Source of the DNA: Acanthosoma haemorrhoidale
Taxonomy: Eukaryota > Arthropoda > Insecta > Hemiptera > Acanthosomatidae
NCBI GenBank assembly: GCA_930367205.1
Contig: OV884014.1
Span: forward strand, 119,171,768 to 119,235,767
Direction: 5' to 3'
Length of the DNA stretch: 64,000 nt
The position numbers and the translations under genes are program-made. Below are positions 10,249 through 21,795 of the stretch, piece after piece. Every line of letters starts with the position of its first letter. The stretch's first letter is position 1. The notes under the pieces are model-generated. The model saw only the letters and a program-made list of their open reading frames with translations, was not told the origin of the DNA and made no database searches.

Positions 10249-12616
10249 TAACATAATAGGGCAGGAATTATTGTACCAGCTATGAAATACGCATTTTTGT
10301 AAAATTCTACTTTTTGACGATATTTTTCTTGTTTTGGTATGAGGAAATCATAATTGTTCAGGAGCTAACGTACCAGCTATAAAATACTCTTATATGTAAA
10401 AATTTACCTTTTTGATGACATTTTCCTTGTTTTGGTATCAGGAGAACATAATGGGGCAGGAGCTGACGTACTAGCTATGAAATACGCATTTTTAAAAAAT
10501 TCGACTTTTTGACGATATTTTTCTTGATTTCGTATCAGGAGAACATAAAAGAGCAGGAGCTAACGTACTAGCTATGAAATACGCATTTTAAAAAAATTCA
10601 ACTTTTTGACGATATTTTTCTCGTTTTCGTATCAGGAGAACATAATAGGGCAGGAGCTAACGTACCAGCTATGAAATACGCAATTTTTGTAAAAATTTGA
10701 GTTTTCGACGATATTTTCCTTGTTTTGGTATCAGGAGAACATAATGGGGCAGGAGATAACGTACTAGCTATGAAATACGCATTTTCGAAAAATTCGACTT
10801 TTTGACGATATTTTTCTTGATTTCGTATCAGGAGAACATAAAAGAGCAGGAGCTAACGTACTAGCTATGAAATACGCATTTTTAAAAAATTCAACTTTTT
10901 GACGATATTTTTCTCGTTTTCGTATCAGGAGAACATAATAGGGCAGGAGCTAACGTACTAGCTATGAAATACCTATTTTTAAAAAATTCAACTTTTTGAC
11001 GATATTTTTCTCGTTTTCGTATCAGGAGAACATAATAGGGCAGGAGCTAACGTACCAGCTATGAAATACGCATTTTTGTAAAAATTTGAGTTTTCGACGA
11101 TATTTTCCTTGTTTTCCTATCAGGAGAACATAATGGGGCAGGAGCTGACGTACTAGCTATGAAATACGCATTTTTAAAAAATTCGACTTTTTGACGATAT
11201 TTTTCTTGATTTCGTATCAGGAGAACATAGAAGAGCAGGAGCTAACGTACTAGCTATGAAATACGCATTTTAAAAAAATTCAACTTTTTGACGATATTTT
11301 TCTCGTTTTCGTATCAGGAGAACATAATAGGGCAGGAGCTAACGTACCAGCTATGAAATACGCATTTTTGTAAAAATTTGAGTTTTCGACGATATTTTCC
11401 TTGTTTTCCTATCAGGAGAACATAATGGGGCAGGAGCTGACGTACTAGCTATGAAATACGCATTTTTAAAAAATTCGAATTTTTGACGATATTTTTCTTG
11501 ATTTCGTATCAGGAGAACATAAAAGAGCAGGAGCTAACGTACTAGCTATGAAATACGCATTTTAAAAAAATTCAACTTTTTGACGATATTTTTCTCGTTT
11601 TCGTATCAGGAGAACATAATAGGGCAGGAGCTAACGTACCAGCTATGAAATACGCAATTTTTGTAAAAATTTGAGTTTTCGACGATATTTTCCTTGTTTT
11701 GGTATCAGGAGAACATAATGGGGCAGGAGCTAACGTACTAGCTATGAAATACGCATTTTCGAAAAATTCGACTTTTTGACGATATTTTTCTTGATTTCGT
11801 ATCAGGAGAACATAATGGGGCAGGAGCTGACGTACTAGCTATGAAATACGCATTTTTAAAAAATTCGAATTTTTGACGATATTTTTCTTGATTTCGTATC
11901 AGGAGAACATAAAAGAGCAGGAGCTAACGTACTAGCTATGAAATACGCATTTTAAAAAAATTCAACTTTTTGACGATATTTTTCTCGTTTTCGTATCAGG
12001 AGAACATAATAGGGCAGGAGCTAACGTACCAGCTATGAAATACGCAATTTTTGTAAAAATTTGAGTTTTCGACGATATTTTCCTTGTTTTGGTATCAGGA
12101 GAACATAATGGGGCAGGAGCTAACGTACTAGCTATGAAATACGCATTTTCGAAAAATTCGACTTTTTGACGATATTTTTCTTGATTTCGTATCAGGAGAA
12201 CATAAAAGAGCAGGAGCTAACGTACTAGCTATGAAATACGCATTTTTAAAAAATTCAACTTTTTGACGATATTTTTCTCGTTTTCGTATCAGGAGAACAT
12301 AATAGGGCAGGAGCTAACGTACTAGCTATGAAATACCTATTTTTAAAAAATTCAACTTTTTGACGATATTTTTCTCGTTTTCGTATCAGGAGAACATAAT
12401 AGGGCAGGAGCTAACGTACCAGCTATGAAATACGCATTTTTGTAAAAATTTGACTTTTGGACGATATTTTCCTTGTTTTGGTATCAGGAGAACATAATGG
12501 GACAGGAGCTAACGTACTAGCTCTAAATACGCATTTTTGTAAAAATTCGACTTTTTGACGTCATTTTTCTTATTTTGGTATCAGGAGAACATAAAGGGGC
12601 AAGAGCTAACGTACAA
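10249..12616 (+). repeat. Satellite B block B3, the longest B block (about 24 monomers)
   Basis: 2368 bp, 486 bp (five monomers) longer than B1 and B2. It contains extra rounds of the internal monomer series: ATGGGGCAGGAGCTGACG followed by TCTTGATTTCG, TCTCGTTTTCG and GCAATTTTTG types. The expansion looks like slippage or unequal exchange within B. The end is the short-edge class and leads to the 20-bp palindrome. No gene. Confidence 0.95.
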
Positions 12617-15110
12617 GATCATACGATCGTATGATCAAAGTTACGAGTGAATATGTCATCAAATGATGTCAAATATGATAGTGTGCCGTATCATTTGCAC
12701 TTATTGTATCACGTGATACAATCGTATGATTGAAGTTACAGTGAATATACTATTAAATAATGTCGATTATGACAGTGTACTGTAGCATTGGCACTCATTG
12801 TATCACGTGATACGATCGTATGATTGAAGTCATGAATGAATATAACATCAAATGATGTCGATTATGATAGTGTGCCGCATCAATAACACACATGATACGA
12901 TTGTATGATTAAAGTTACGAGTGAATATAACATCAAATGATTTCGAATATGATAATGAACCGCATCATTGGCAATCATTATATCACGTGATACCATCATA
13001 TGATTGAAGTCACGAGTGAATATAACATCAAATGATGTTGTATGATTGTATAATGTATCATTAGCACTCATTGTTTCACGTGATACGATCGTATGATTAA
13101 AGTTACAAGTGAATATAACATCAAATGATGTCGATTATAATAGTGTACCGCATCATTGGCACTCATTATATCACGTGATACTATCGTATGATTGAAGTCA
13201 CGAGTGAATATAACATCAAATAATGCTAAATATGATTGTATAGTGTAGCATTGACACTCATTGTATCACGAGATACAATCGTATGATTGAAGTCACGAGT
13301 GAATATAACATCAAATGATGTTGAATATGATTGTATAATGTATCATTAGCACTCATTGTTTCACGTGATACGATCGTATGATTAAAGTTACAGGTGAATA
13401 TAACATCAAATGATGTCGATTATGATAGTGTACCGCATCATTGGCACTCATTATATCACGTGATACTATCGTATGATTGAAGTCACTAGTGAATATAACA
13501 TCAAATGATGCTAAATATGATTGTATAGTGTAGCATTGACACTCATTGTATCACGAGATACGATCGTATGATTAAAGTTACGATTGGAGATACTAATAAA
13601 TGATGTTGAATATAATAGTGCACCATATCATTAGCACTTATTGTATCACTTGATACGATCGTATGATAGTAGTCACGAGTGAATATATCATCAAATGATG
13701 TTGAATATGATTGTATAATGTGTCATTGGCAAACATTGTATCACGTGATACGATCGTATGATTAAAGTTACGAGTGAATACAACATCAAATGATGTCGAT
13801 TATGATAGTGTACCGCATCATTGGCAATCATTATATCACGTGATACGATCGTATGATTGAAGTCACGAGTGAATATAACATCAAATGATGCTAAATATGA
13901 TTGTATAGTGTATCATTAGCACTCATTGTTTCACGTGATACGATCGTATGATTAAAGTTACGAGTAAATATAACATCAAATGATGTCGAATATGATAATG
14001 TACCGTATCATTAGCACTCATATTATCACGTGATACGATCGTATGATGAAAGTTACGAGTGAATATAACATCAAATGATGTTGAATATGATTGTATAATG
14101 TATCATTAGCACTCATTGTTTCACGTGATACGATCGTATGATTAAAGTTACGATTAGAGATACTAATAAATGATGTTGAATTTAATAGTGCACCATATCA
14201 TAAGCACTTATTGTATCATGTGATGCGATCGTATGATTAAAGTCACGAATGAATATAACATCAAATGATGTCGATTATGATAGTGTACCGCATCATTAGC
14301 ACACATTGTATCACGTGATACGATCGAATGATGAAAGTTACAAGTAAATATACTATTAAATGATGTCATTTTATGCCAGTGTACCGTACCATTGGCACTC
14401 ATAGTATCACGTGATACGATCGTATGATTGAAGTCACGAGTGAATATAATATCAAATGATGTCAATTATGATAGTGTACCGCATCATTGGCACTCATTAT
14501 ATCACTTGATACGATCGTATGATTGAAGTCACGAGTGAATATATCATCAAATGATGTTGAATATGATTGTATAATGTGTCATTGGCACACATTGTATCAC
14601 GTGATACGATCGTATGATTAAAGTTACGAGTGAATACAACATCAAATGATGTCGAATAGGATTGTATAATGTATCATTAGCACTCATTGTTTCACGTGAT
14701 ACGATCGTATGATTAAAGTTACGATTAGAGATACTAATAAATGATGTTGAATTTAATAGTGCACCATATCATAAGCACTTATTGTATCATGTGATGCGAT
14801 CGTATGATTAAAGTTACAAGTGAATATAACATCAAATGATGTCGATTATAATAGTGTACCTTATCATTGGCACTCATTATATCACGTGATACGATCGTAT
14901 AATGAAAGTTACGAGTAAATATACTATTAAATAATGTCGATTATGATAGTGTACCGCATCATTGGCACTCATTATATCACGTGATACGATCGTATGATTG
15001 AAGTCACGAGTGAATATAACATCAAATGATGTCAATTATGATAGTGTTCCGTATCATAAGCACTCATTGTATCACGTGATACGATCGTATGATGAAAGTC
15101 ACAAGTAAAT
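12617..15110 (+). repeat. Satellite A block A4, part left of retroelement copy 1
   Basis: 95-bp monomers. The first about 470 bp copy the start of A2 and A3. Positions about 13080-14140 reappear near 16855-17915 (offset about 3774), and about 14210-14850 reappears near 16270-16920 (offset 2062), so the block is a mosaic of nested duplications. It ends in an A monomer of the ACAAGTAAATATACTATT type, interrupted after TAAAT by the retroelement. Confidence 0.94.
15106..15110. other. Target-site duplication, left copy (retroelement 1)
   Basis: TAAAT directly precedes the element and is repeated at 15932-15936. Removing the element and one TAAAT restores ACAAGTAAATATACTATT, which is found intact in many A monomers (for example near 32828). 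Confidence 0.95.
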
Positions 15111-15310
15111 TGTTATGTTCTTTTTAATAGTAACAAAAGCACACACATGTTGGGGTACGTGAGAAAAGATATATATTTTATAAAGTAAACAAGTAAGTAG
15201 TGGTACATAAAGATGGAATCTATTCTACTGAATGCCAAAGGTAACATGAAGGTTATAACTAATAACAAAAGGCGGCACAAGGCTGCGTGCAAAATATTAC
15301 AGACACAACA
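15111..15310 (-). repeat. 3' LTR of retroelement copy 1
   Basis: 200 bp. On the minus strand it begins TGTTGTGTCTG and ends ACATAACA. It differs from the 5' LTR by one base (position 15168). A TATAAAA motif lies at 15176-15182 and an ATTAAA polyadenylation-like signal near the end. Confidence 0.95.
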
Positions 15311-15323
15311 GATTCTCCCGCAC
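15311..15323 (-). other. Polypurine tract of retroelement copy 1
   Basis: GTGCGGGAGAATC on the minus strand directly abuts the 3' LTR. This is the expected position and composition for the plus-strand primer of a Ty3-like element. The precise RNase H cut is inferred. Confidence 0.75.
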
Positions 15324-15336
15324 TAAATTGAAAAAC

Positions 15337-15690
15337 TCAGGTAACACAATTCAAGACATAATCATTAAATCGCACCGGAAAGCGTATCTCACGACGAGGT
15401 CGGTCTTGATTCGGCGCTGCTGCTGGAGATGACGCTGCTGCTGGAGTAGGTGGAAGTCGGGGAACCTCAAATGATTGACTCGGTCCAAACGAAACGGATT
15501 TTGGCTTTGGAACCAAAGTTGCCACAATTTGGTCAATGTGGCGTTTTAGTATTCGCCCCGAAGAGTCGAGTCTGACCAAATAGTGCCGTTGGCCAAGTAC
15601 TTTGATGACATCGCCGAACTGCCAAATCTTCCTGTTGTCACAGTAAAGGCGGATCTGGACAAGATTGGAATAGTGGACACTTTCCTCCAT
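15337..15690 (-). CDS. Truncated Ty3/gypsy pol remnant: integrase C-terminal tail (117 aa), copy 1
   Basis: The ORF starts at the first ATG of this frame, 42 bp inside the element from the 5' LTR, and stops at TGA 27 bp before the 3' LTR. Residues about 12-56 look like the end of a Ty3/gypsy integrase: W23, G26 and V28, then G33, Y37, V39 and the closing RHIDQI motif (residues 50-55), which resembles the RRHVDQL class common in animal Ty3/Mag-like elements. A Pro/Ala-rich linker (about 79-93) and a basic tail with RPRREIRFPVRF (about 97-108) follow. These also fit the C-terminus of such polyproteins. The zinc-binding HHCC and DDE catalytic regions and all other pol and gag domains are missing. 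It is therefore a fragment without integration activity. Whether it is translated, or was kept only by chance, is unknown. Overlapping frames in the region are shadows. Confidence 0.8.
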   Translation of the reverse strand: MEESVHYSNLVQIRLYCDNRKIWQFGDVIKVLGQRHYLVRLDSSGRILKRHIDQIVATLVPKPKSVSFGPSQSFEVPRLPPTPAAASSPAAAPNQDRPRREIRFPVRFNDYVLNCVT

Positions 15691-15711
15691 CAGTAAGACA
15701 TTATAATGTAC

Positions 15712-15729
15712 ATCCCATCCTCGTCGCCA
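15712..15729 (-). other. Primer-binding site of retroelement copy 1
   Basis: TGGCGACGAGGATGGGAT on the minus strand lies 2 nt (AT) inside the 5' LTR. It begins with the TGG that pairs with a tRNA CCA end. The isoacceptor is not assigned here. Confidence 0.75.
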
Positions 15730-15731
15730 AT

Positions 15732-15931
15732 TGTTATGTTCTTTTTAATAGTAACAAAAGCACACACATGTTGGGGTACGTGAGAAAACATATATATTTT
15801 ATAAAGTAAACAAGTAAGTAGTGGTACATAAAGATGGAATCTATTCTACTGAATGCCAAAGGTAACATGAAGGTTATAACTAATAACAAAAGGCGGCACA
15901 AGGCTGCGTGCAAAATATTACAGACACAACA
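15732..15931 (-). repeat. 5' LTR of retroelement copy 1
   Basis: 200-bp LTR, identical to 15111-15310 except C at 15789. On the minus strand it contains TATAAAA at 15797-15803, the likely core promoter, inside an AT-rich run. A reading frame crossing this LTR into satellite A is not a gene. Confidence 0.95.
15797..15803 (-). promoter_or_regulatory. TATA-box candidate in the 5' LTR of copy 1
   Basis: TATAAAA followed by TATATATG on the minus strand, about 130 bp into the LTR. It is the only clear core-promoter-like motif in the window outside the satellites, and is repeated at 18999-19005 in copy 2. Activity is inferred from position only. Confidence 0.45.
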
Positions 15932-18312
15932 TAAATATACTATTAAATGATGTCGATTATGACAGTGTACCGCATCATTGGCACTCATTATATCACGTGA
16001 TACGATCGTATGATTGAAGTCACGAGTGAATATAATATCAAATGATGTCAATTATGATAGTGTTGCGTATCATAAGCACTCACTGTATCACGTGATACGA
16101 TCGTATGATGAAAGTTACGAGTGAATATAGAATCAAATGATGTCGAATAGGATTGTATAATGTATCATTAGCACTTATTGTTTCACGTGATACGATCGTA
16201 TGATTAAAGTTACGATTGAAGTTACTAATAAATGATGTTGAATATAATAGTGCACCATATCATTAGCACTTATTGTATCATGTGATGCGATCGTATGATT
16301 AAAGTCACGAATGAATATAACATCAAATGATGTCGATTATGATAGTGTACCGCATCATTAGCACACATTGTATCACGTGATACGATCGAATGATGAAAGT
16401 TACAAGTAAATATACTATTAAATGATGTCATTTTATGCCAGTGTACCGTACCATTGGCACTCATAGTATCACGTGATACGATCGTATGATTGAAGTCACG
16501 AGTGAATATAATATCAAATGATGTCAATTATGATAGTGTACCGCATCATTGGCACTCATTATATCACTTGATACGATCGTATGATTGAAGTCACGAGTGA
16601 ATATATCATCAAATGATGTTGAATATGATTGTATAATGTGTCATTGGCACACATTGTATCACGTGATACGATCGTATGATTAAAGTTACGAGTGAATACA
16701 ACATCAAATGATGTCGAATAGGATTGTATAATGTATCATTAGCACTCATTGTTTCACGTGATACGATCGTATGATTAAAGTTACGATTAGAGATACTAAT
16801 AAATGATGTTGAATTTAATAGTGCACCATATCATAAGCACTTATTGTATCATGTGATGCGATCGTATGATTAAAGTTACAAGTGAATATAACATCAAATG
16901 ATGTCGATTATAATAGTGTACCGCATCATTGGCACTCATTATATCACGTGATACTATCGTATGATTGAAGTCACGAGTGAATATAACATCAAATAATGCT
17001 AAATATGATTGTATAGTGTAGCATTGACACTCATTGTATCACGAGATACAATCGTATGATTGAAGTCACGAGTGAATATAACATCAAATGATGTTGAATA
17101 TGATTGTATAATGTATCATTAGCACTCATTGTTTCACGTGATACGATCGTATGATTAAAGTTACAGGTGAATATAACATCAAATGATGTCGATTATGATA
17201 GTGTACCGCATCATTGGCACTCATTATATCACGTGATACTATCGTATGATTGAAGTCACTAGTGAATATAACATCAAATGATGCTAAATATGATTGTATA
17301 GTGTAGCATTGACACTCATTGTATCACGAGATACGATCGTATGATTAAAGTTACGATTGGAGATACTAATAAATGATGTTGAATATAATAGTGCACCATA
17401 TCATTAGCACTTATTGTATCACTTGATACGATCGTATGATAGTAGTCACGAGTGAATATATCATCAAATGATGTTGAATATGATTGTATAATGTGTCATT
17501 GGCAAACATTGTATCACGTGATACGATCGTATGATTAAAGTTACGAGTGAATACAACATCAAATGATGTCGATTATGATAGTGTACCGCATCATTGGCAA
17601 TCATTATATCACGTGATACGATCGTATGATTGAAGTCACGAGTGAATATAACATCAAATGATGCTAAATATGATTGTATAGTGTATCATTAGCACTCATT
17701 GTTTCACGTGATACGATCGTATGATTAAAGTTACGAGTAAATATAACATCAAATGATGTCGAATATGATAATGTACCGTATCATTAGCACTCATATTATC
17801 ACGTGATACGATCGTATGATGAAAGTTACGAGTGAATATAACATCAAATGATGTTGAATATGATTGTATAATGTATCATTAGCACTCATTGTTTCACGTG
17901 ATACGATCGTATGATTAACGTTACGAGTAAATATAACATCAAATGATGTCGAATATGATAATGTACCGTATCATTAGCACTCATATTATCACGTGATACG
18001 ATCGTATGATGAAAGTTACGAGTGAATATAACATCAAATGATGTCGATTATGATAGTGTACCTTATCATTGGCACTCATTATATCACGTGATACGATCGT
18101 ATAATGAAAGTTACGAGTAAATATACTATTAAATAATGTCGATTATGATAGTGTACCGCATCATTGGCACTCATTATATCACGTGATACGATCGTATGAT
18201 TGAAGTCACGAGTGAATATAACATCAAATGATGTCAATTATGATAGTGTTCCGTATCATAAGCACTCATTGTATCACGTGATACGATCGTATGATGAAAG
18301 TCACAAGTAAAT
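15932..18312 (+). repeat. Satellite A block A4, part between the two retroelement copies
   Basis: Starts with the right TAAAT duplication, then resumes mid-monomer (ATACTATTAAATG). About 25 monomers separate the two insertions, ending again in ACAAG-TAAAT. Positions about 14855-17296 are repeated at 18057-20498 with a constant offset of 3202. The intervening 17297-18056 instead resembles about 13520-14140. This is the footprint of at least two overlapping unequal exchanges. No gene. Confidence 0.94.
18308..18312. other. Target-site duplication, left copy (retroelement 2)
   Basis: TAAAT, repeated at 19134-19138. It is the same site in the same monomer context as copy 1. Confidence 0.95.
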
Positions 18313-18512
18313 TGTTATGTTCTTTTTAATAGTAACAAAAGCACACACATGTTGGGGTACGTGAGAAAAGATATATATTTTATAAAGTAAACAAGTAAGT
18401 AGTGGTACATAAAGATGGAATCTATTCTACTGAATGCCAAAGGTAACATGAAGGTTATAACTAATAACAAAAGGCGGCACAAGGCTGCGTGCAAAATATT
18501 ACAGACACAACA
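18313..18512 (-). repeat. 3' LTR of retroelement copy 2
   Basis: 200 bp, no difference seen from 15111-15310. Confidence 0.95.
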
Positions 18513-18538
18513 GATTCTCCCGCACTAAATTGAAAAAC

Positions 18539-18892
18539 TCAGGTAACACAATTCAAGACATAATCATTAAATCGCACCGGAAAGCGTATCTCACGACGAG
18601 GTCGGTCTTGATTCGGCGCTGCTGCTGGAGATGACGCTGCTGCTGGAGTAGGTGGAAGTCGGGGAACCTCAAATGATTGACTCGGTCCAAACGAAACGGA
18701 TTTTGGCTTTGGAACCAAAGTTGCCACAATTTGGTCAATGTGGCGTTTTAGTATTCGCCCCGAAGAGTCGAGTCTGACCAAATAGTGCCGTTGGCCAAGT
18801 ACTTTGATGACATCGCCGAACTGCCAAATCTTCCTGTTGTCACAGTAAAGGCGGATCTGGACAAGATTGGAATAGTGGACACTTTCCTCCAT
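18539..18892 (-). CDS. Truncated Ty3/gypsy pol remnant: integrase C-terminal tail (117 aa), copy 2
   Basis: Encodes the same 117 residues as the ORF at 15337-15690, with no stop or frameshift. The closing RHIDQI motif, Pro/Ala linker and basic tail are intact. The upstream integrase domains and all other polyprotein parts are missing. Identity of the two copies reflects recent duplication of the surrounding satellite, not selection on the protein. It is a non-functional remnant as far as transposition enzymes go. Confidence 0.8.
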   Translation of the reverse strand: MEESVHYSNLVQIRLYCDNRKIWQFGDVIKVLGQRHYLVRLDSSGRILKRHIDQIVATLVPKPKSVSFGPSQSFEVPRLPPTPAAASSPAAAPNQDRPRREIRFPVRFNDYVLNCVT

Positions 18893-18913
18893 CAGTAAGA
18901 CATTATAATGTAC

Positions 18914-18931
18914 ATCCCATCCTCGTCGCCA
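18914..18931 (-). other. Primer-binding site of retroelement copy 2
   Basis: Same TGGCGACGAGGATGGGAT, 2 nt inside the 5' LTR, as in copy 1. Confidence 0.75.
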
Positions 18932-18933
18932 AT

Positions 18934-19133
18934 TGTTATGTTCTTTTTAATAGTAACAAAAGCACACACATGTTGGGGTACGTGAGAAAACATATATATT
19001 TTATAAAGTAAACAAGTAAGTAGTGGTACATAAAGATGGAATCTATTCTACTGAATGCCAAAGGTAACATGAAGGTTATAACTAATAACAAAAGGCGGCA
19101 CAAGGCTGCGTGCAAAATATTACAGACACAACA
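18934..19133 (-). repeat. 5' LTR of retroelement copy 2
   Basis: 200 bp, no difference seen from 15732-15931, including C at the single site that distinguishes the two LTRs. TATAAAA lies at 18999-19005. Confidence 0.95.
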
Positions 19134-21795
19134 TAAATATACTATTAAATGATGTCGATTATGACAGTGTACCGCATCATTGGCACTCATTATATCACGT
19201 GATACGATCGTATGATTGAAGTCACGAGTGAATATAATATCAAATGATGTCAATTATGATAGTGTTGCGTATCATAAGCACTCACTGTATCACGTGATAC
19301 GATCGTATGATGAAAGTTACGAGTGAATATAGAATCAAATGATGTCGAATAGGATTGTATAATGTATCATTAGCACTTATTGTTTCACGTGATACGATCG
19401 TATGATTAAAGTTACGATTGAAGTTACTAATAAATGATGTTGAATATAATAGTGCACCATATCATTAGCACTTATTGTATCATGTGATGCGATCGTATGA
19501 TTAAAGTCACGAATGAATATAACATCAAATGATGTCGATTATGATAGTGTACCGCATCATTAGCACACATTGTATCACGTGATACGATCGAATGATGAAA
19601 GCTACAAGTAAATATACTATTAAATGATGTCATTTTATGCCAGTGTACCGTACCATTGGCACTCATAGTATCACGTGATACGATCGTATGATTGAAGTCA
19701 CGAGTGAATATAATATCAAATGATGTCAATTATGATAGTGTACCGCATCATTGGCACTCATTATATCACTTGATACGATCGTATGATTGAAGTCACGAGT
19801 GAATATATCATCAAATGATGTTGAATATGATTGTATAATGTGTCATTGGCACACATTGTATCACGTGATACGATCGTATGATTAAAGTTACGAGTGAATA
19901 CAACATCAAATGATGTCGAATAGGATTGTATAATGTATCATTAGCACTCATTGTTTCACGTGATACGATCGTATGATTAAAGTTACGATTAGAGATACTA
20001 ATAAATGATGTTGAATTTAATAGTGCACCATATCATAAGCACTTATTGTATCATGTGATGCGATCGTATGATTAAAGTTACAAGTGAATATAACATCAAA
20101 TGATGTCGATTATAATAGTGTACCGCATCATTGGCACTCATTATATCACGTGATACTATCGTATGATTGAAGTCACGAGTGAATATAACATCAAATAATG
20201 CTAAATATGATTGTATAGTGTAGCATTGACACTCATTGTATCACGAGATACAATCGTATGATTGAAGTCACGAGTGAATATAACATCAAATGATGTTGAA
20301 TATGATTGTATAATGTATCATTAGCACTCATTGTTTCACGTGATACGATCGTATGATTAAAGTTACAGGTGAATATAACATCAAATGATGTCGATTATGA
20401 TAGTGTACCGCATCATTGGCACTCATTATATCACGTGATACTATCGTATGATTGAAGTCACTAGTGAATATAACATCAAATGATGCTAAATATGACTGTA
20501 TAGTGTATCATTAGCACTCATTGATTCACGTGATACGATCGTATGATTAAAGTTACGAGTAAATATAACATCAAATGATGTCGAATATGATAATGTACCG
20601 TATCATGAGCACTCATTGTATCACGTGATACGATCGTATGATGAAAGTTACGAGTGAATATAACATCAAATGATGTCGATTATGATAGTGTACCGCATCA
20701 TCGGCACTTATTATATCACGTGATACGATCGTATAATGAAAGTCACGAGTGAATATACTATAAAATGATGTCGATTATGATAGTGTACCACATCATTGGC
20801 ACTCATTATATCACGTGATACGATCGTATGATTGAAGTCACGAGTGAATATAATATCAAATGATGTCAATTATGATAGTGTTGCGTATCATAAGCGCTCA
20901 TTGTATCAGGTGATACGATCGTATGATGAAAGTTACGAGTGAATATAACATCAAATGATGTCGAATAGGATTGTATAATGTATCATTAGCACTTATTGTT
21001 TCACGTGATACGATCGTATGATTAAAGTTACGATTGGAGATACTAATAAATGATGTTGAATATAATAGTGCACCATATCATTAGCACTTATTGTATCATG
21101 TGATGCGATCGTATGATTAAAGTAACAAGTGAATATAACATCAAATGATGTCGATTATAATAGTGTACCGCATCATTGGCACTCATTATATCACGTGATG
21201 CTATCGTATGATTGAAGTCACGAGTGAATATAACATCAAATAATGCTAAATATGATTGTATAATGTGTCATTGGCACACATTGTATCACGTGATACGATC
21301 GTATGATTAAAGTTACGAGTGAATGCAACATCAAATGATGTCGATTATGATAGTGTACCGCATCATTGGCACTCATTATATCACGTGTTACGATCGTATG
21401 ATGAAAGTTACGAGTGAATATAACATCAAATGATGTCGAATAGGATTGTATAATGTATCATTAGCACTCATTGTTTCACGTGATACGATCGTATGATTAA
21501 AGTTACGATTGGAGATACTAATAAATGATGTTGAATATAATAGTGCACCATATCATTAGCACTTATTGTATCATGTGATGCGATCGTATGATTGAAGTCA
21601 CGAGTGAATATAACATCAAATGATGTCGAATTTGATAATGTACCGTATCATGAGCACTCATTGTATCACGTGATACGATCGTATGATGAAAGTTACGAGT
21701 GAATATAACATCAAATGATGTCGATTATGATAGTGTACCACATCATTGGCACTAATTGTATCACGTGATACGATCGTGTGATCAAAGCTACGAGT
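19134..21795 (+). repeat. Satellite A block A4, part right of retroelement copy 2
   Basis: About 28 monomers of 95 bp. Up to about 20498 they repeat 15932-17296; after that comes unduplicated A sequence. The final monomer has CGATCGTGTGATCAAAGC, a one-base variant of the usual edge monomer. No gene. Confidence 0.94.

Larger units (their letters stand above)
15111..15931 (-). mobile_element. Internally deleted Ty3/gypsy-type LTR retrotransposon, copy 1
   Basis: A complete 821-bp insertion into satellite A. It has 200-bp LTRs (15732-15931 is the 5' LTR and 15111-15310 the 3' LTR in element orientation) with TG...CA ends and TAAAT target duplications. A tRNA-like primer-binding site lies 2 bp inside the 5' LTR, and a purine-rich tract abuts the 3' LTR. 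The 421-bp interior codes only for the integrase C-terminal tail. Gag, protease, reverse transcriptase, RNase H and the integrase catalytic core are absent, so it cannot move by itself. Its compact layout resembles TRIM-type elements mobilised in trans. Alternatively the deletion happened after insertion. The LTRs differ at one visible base (G at 15168, C at 15789), which suggests a fairly young insertion. Confidence 0.93.
14855..17296 (+). repeat. Duplicated segment carrying the retroelement, copy 1
   Basis: About 2.44 kb of satellite A plus the retroelement, matching 18057-20498 nearly base for base at offset 3202. Left limit: 14855 onward shares TTATCATTGGCACTC with 18057, whereas sequence just upstream differs. 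Right limit: both copies have GATGCTAAATATGA, then diverge near 17296 and 20498. Limits are good to a few tens of bases. Confidence 0.85.
18313..19133 (-). mobile_element. Internally deleted Ty3/gypsy-type LTR retrotransposon, copy 2
   Basis: 821 bp with the same layout as copy 1, shifted by 3202: 3' LTR 18313-18512, polypurine tract 18513-18525, ORF 18539-18892, primer-binding site 18914-18931, 5' LTR 18934-19133. It keeps the same G/C difference between its LTRs (18370 versus 18991) as copy 1. That mismatch therefore predates the duplication, and the array has expanded since the insertion. Confidence 0.93.
18057..20498 (+). repeat. Duplicated segment carrying the retroelement, copy 2
   Basis: Partner of 14855-17296. 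One visible difference is GAAAGCTACAAG near 19598, where copy 1 has GAAAGTTACAAG. The identical insertion point, target duplication and LTR mismatch show that it arose by duplication and not by a second insertion. Confidence 0.85.

Noticed and set aside
15351..15536. 61-codon minus-strand frame (and its copy at 18553-18738)
   Set aside because: Overlaps the integrase-tail ORF in another frame. The Gln-rich content comes from the out-of-frame Pro/Ala codons.
15337..15690. Functional integrase
   Set aside because: Only the C-terminal tail is present; the zinc-binding and DDE catalytic regions are absent.
15734..16051. 105-codon minus-strand frame (and its copy at 18936-19253)
   Set aside because: It begins in satellite A and runs through the 5' LTR. 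It is a chance fusion frame, not a gene.
15111..19133. Two independent retroelement insertions
   Set aside because: Same target bases, same host monomer, same LTR mismatch and matching flanks for kilobases show one insertion that was later duplicated.
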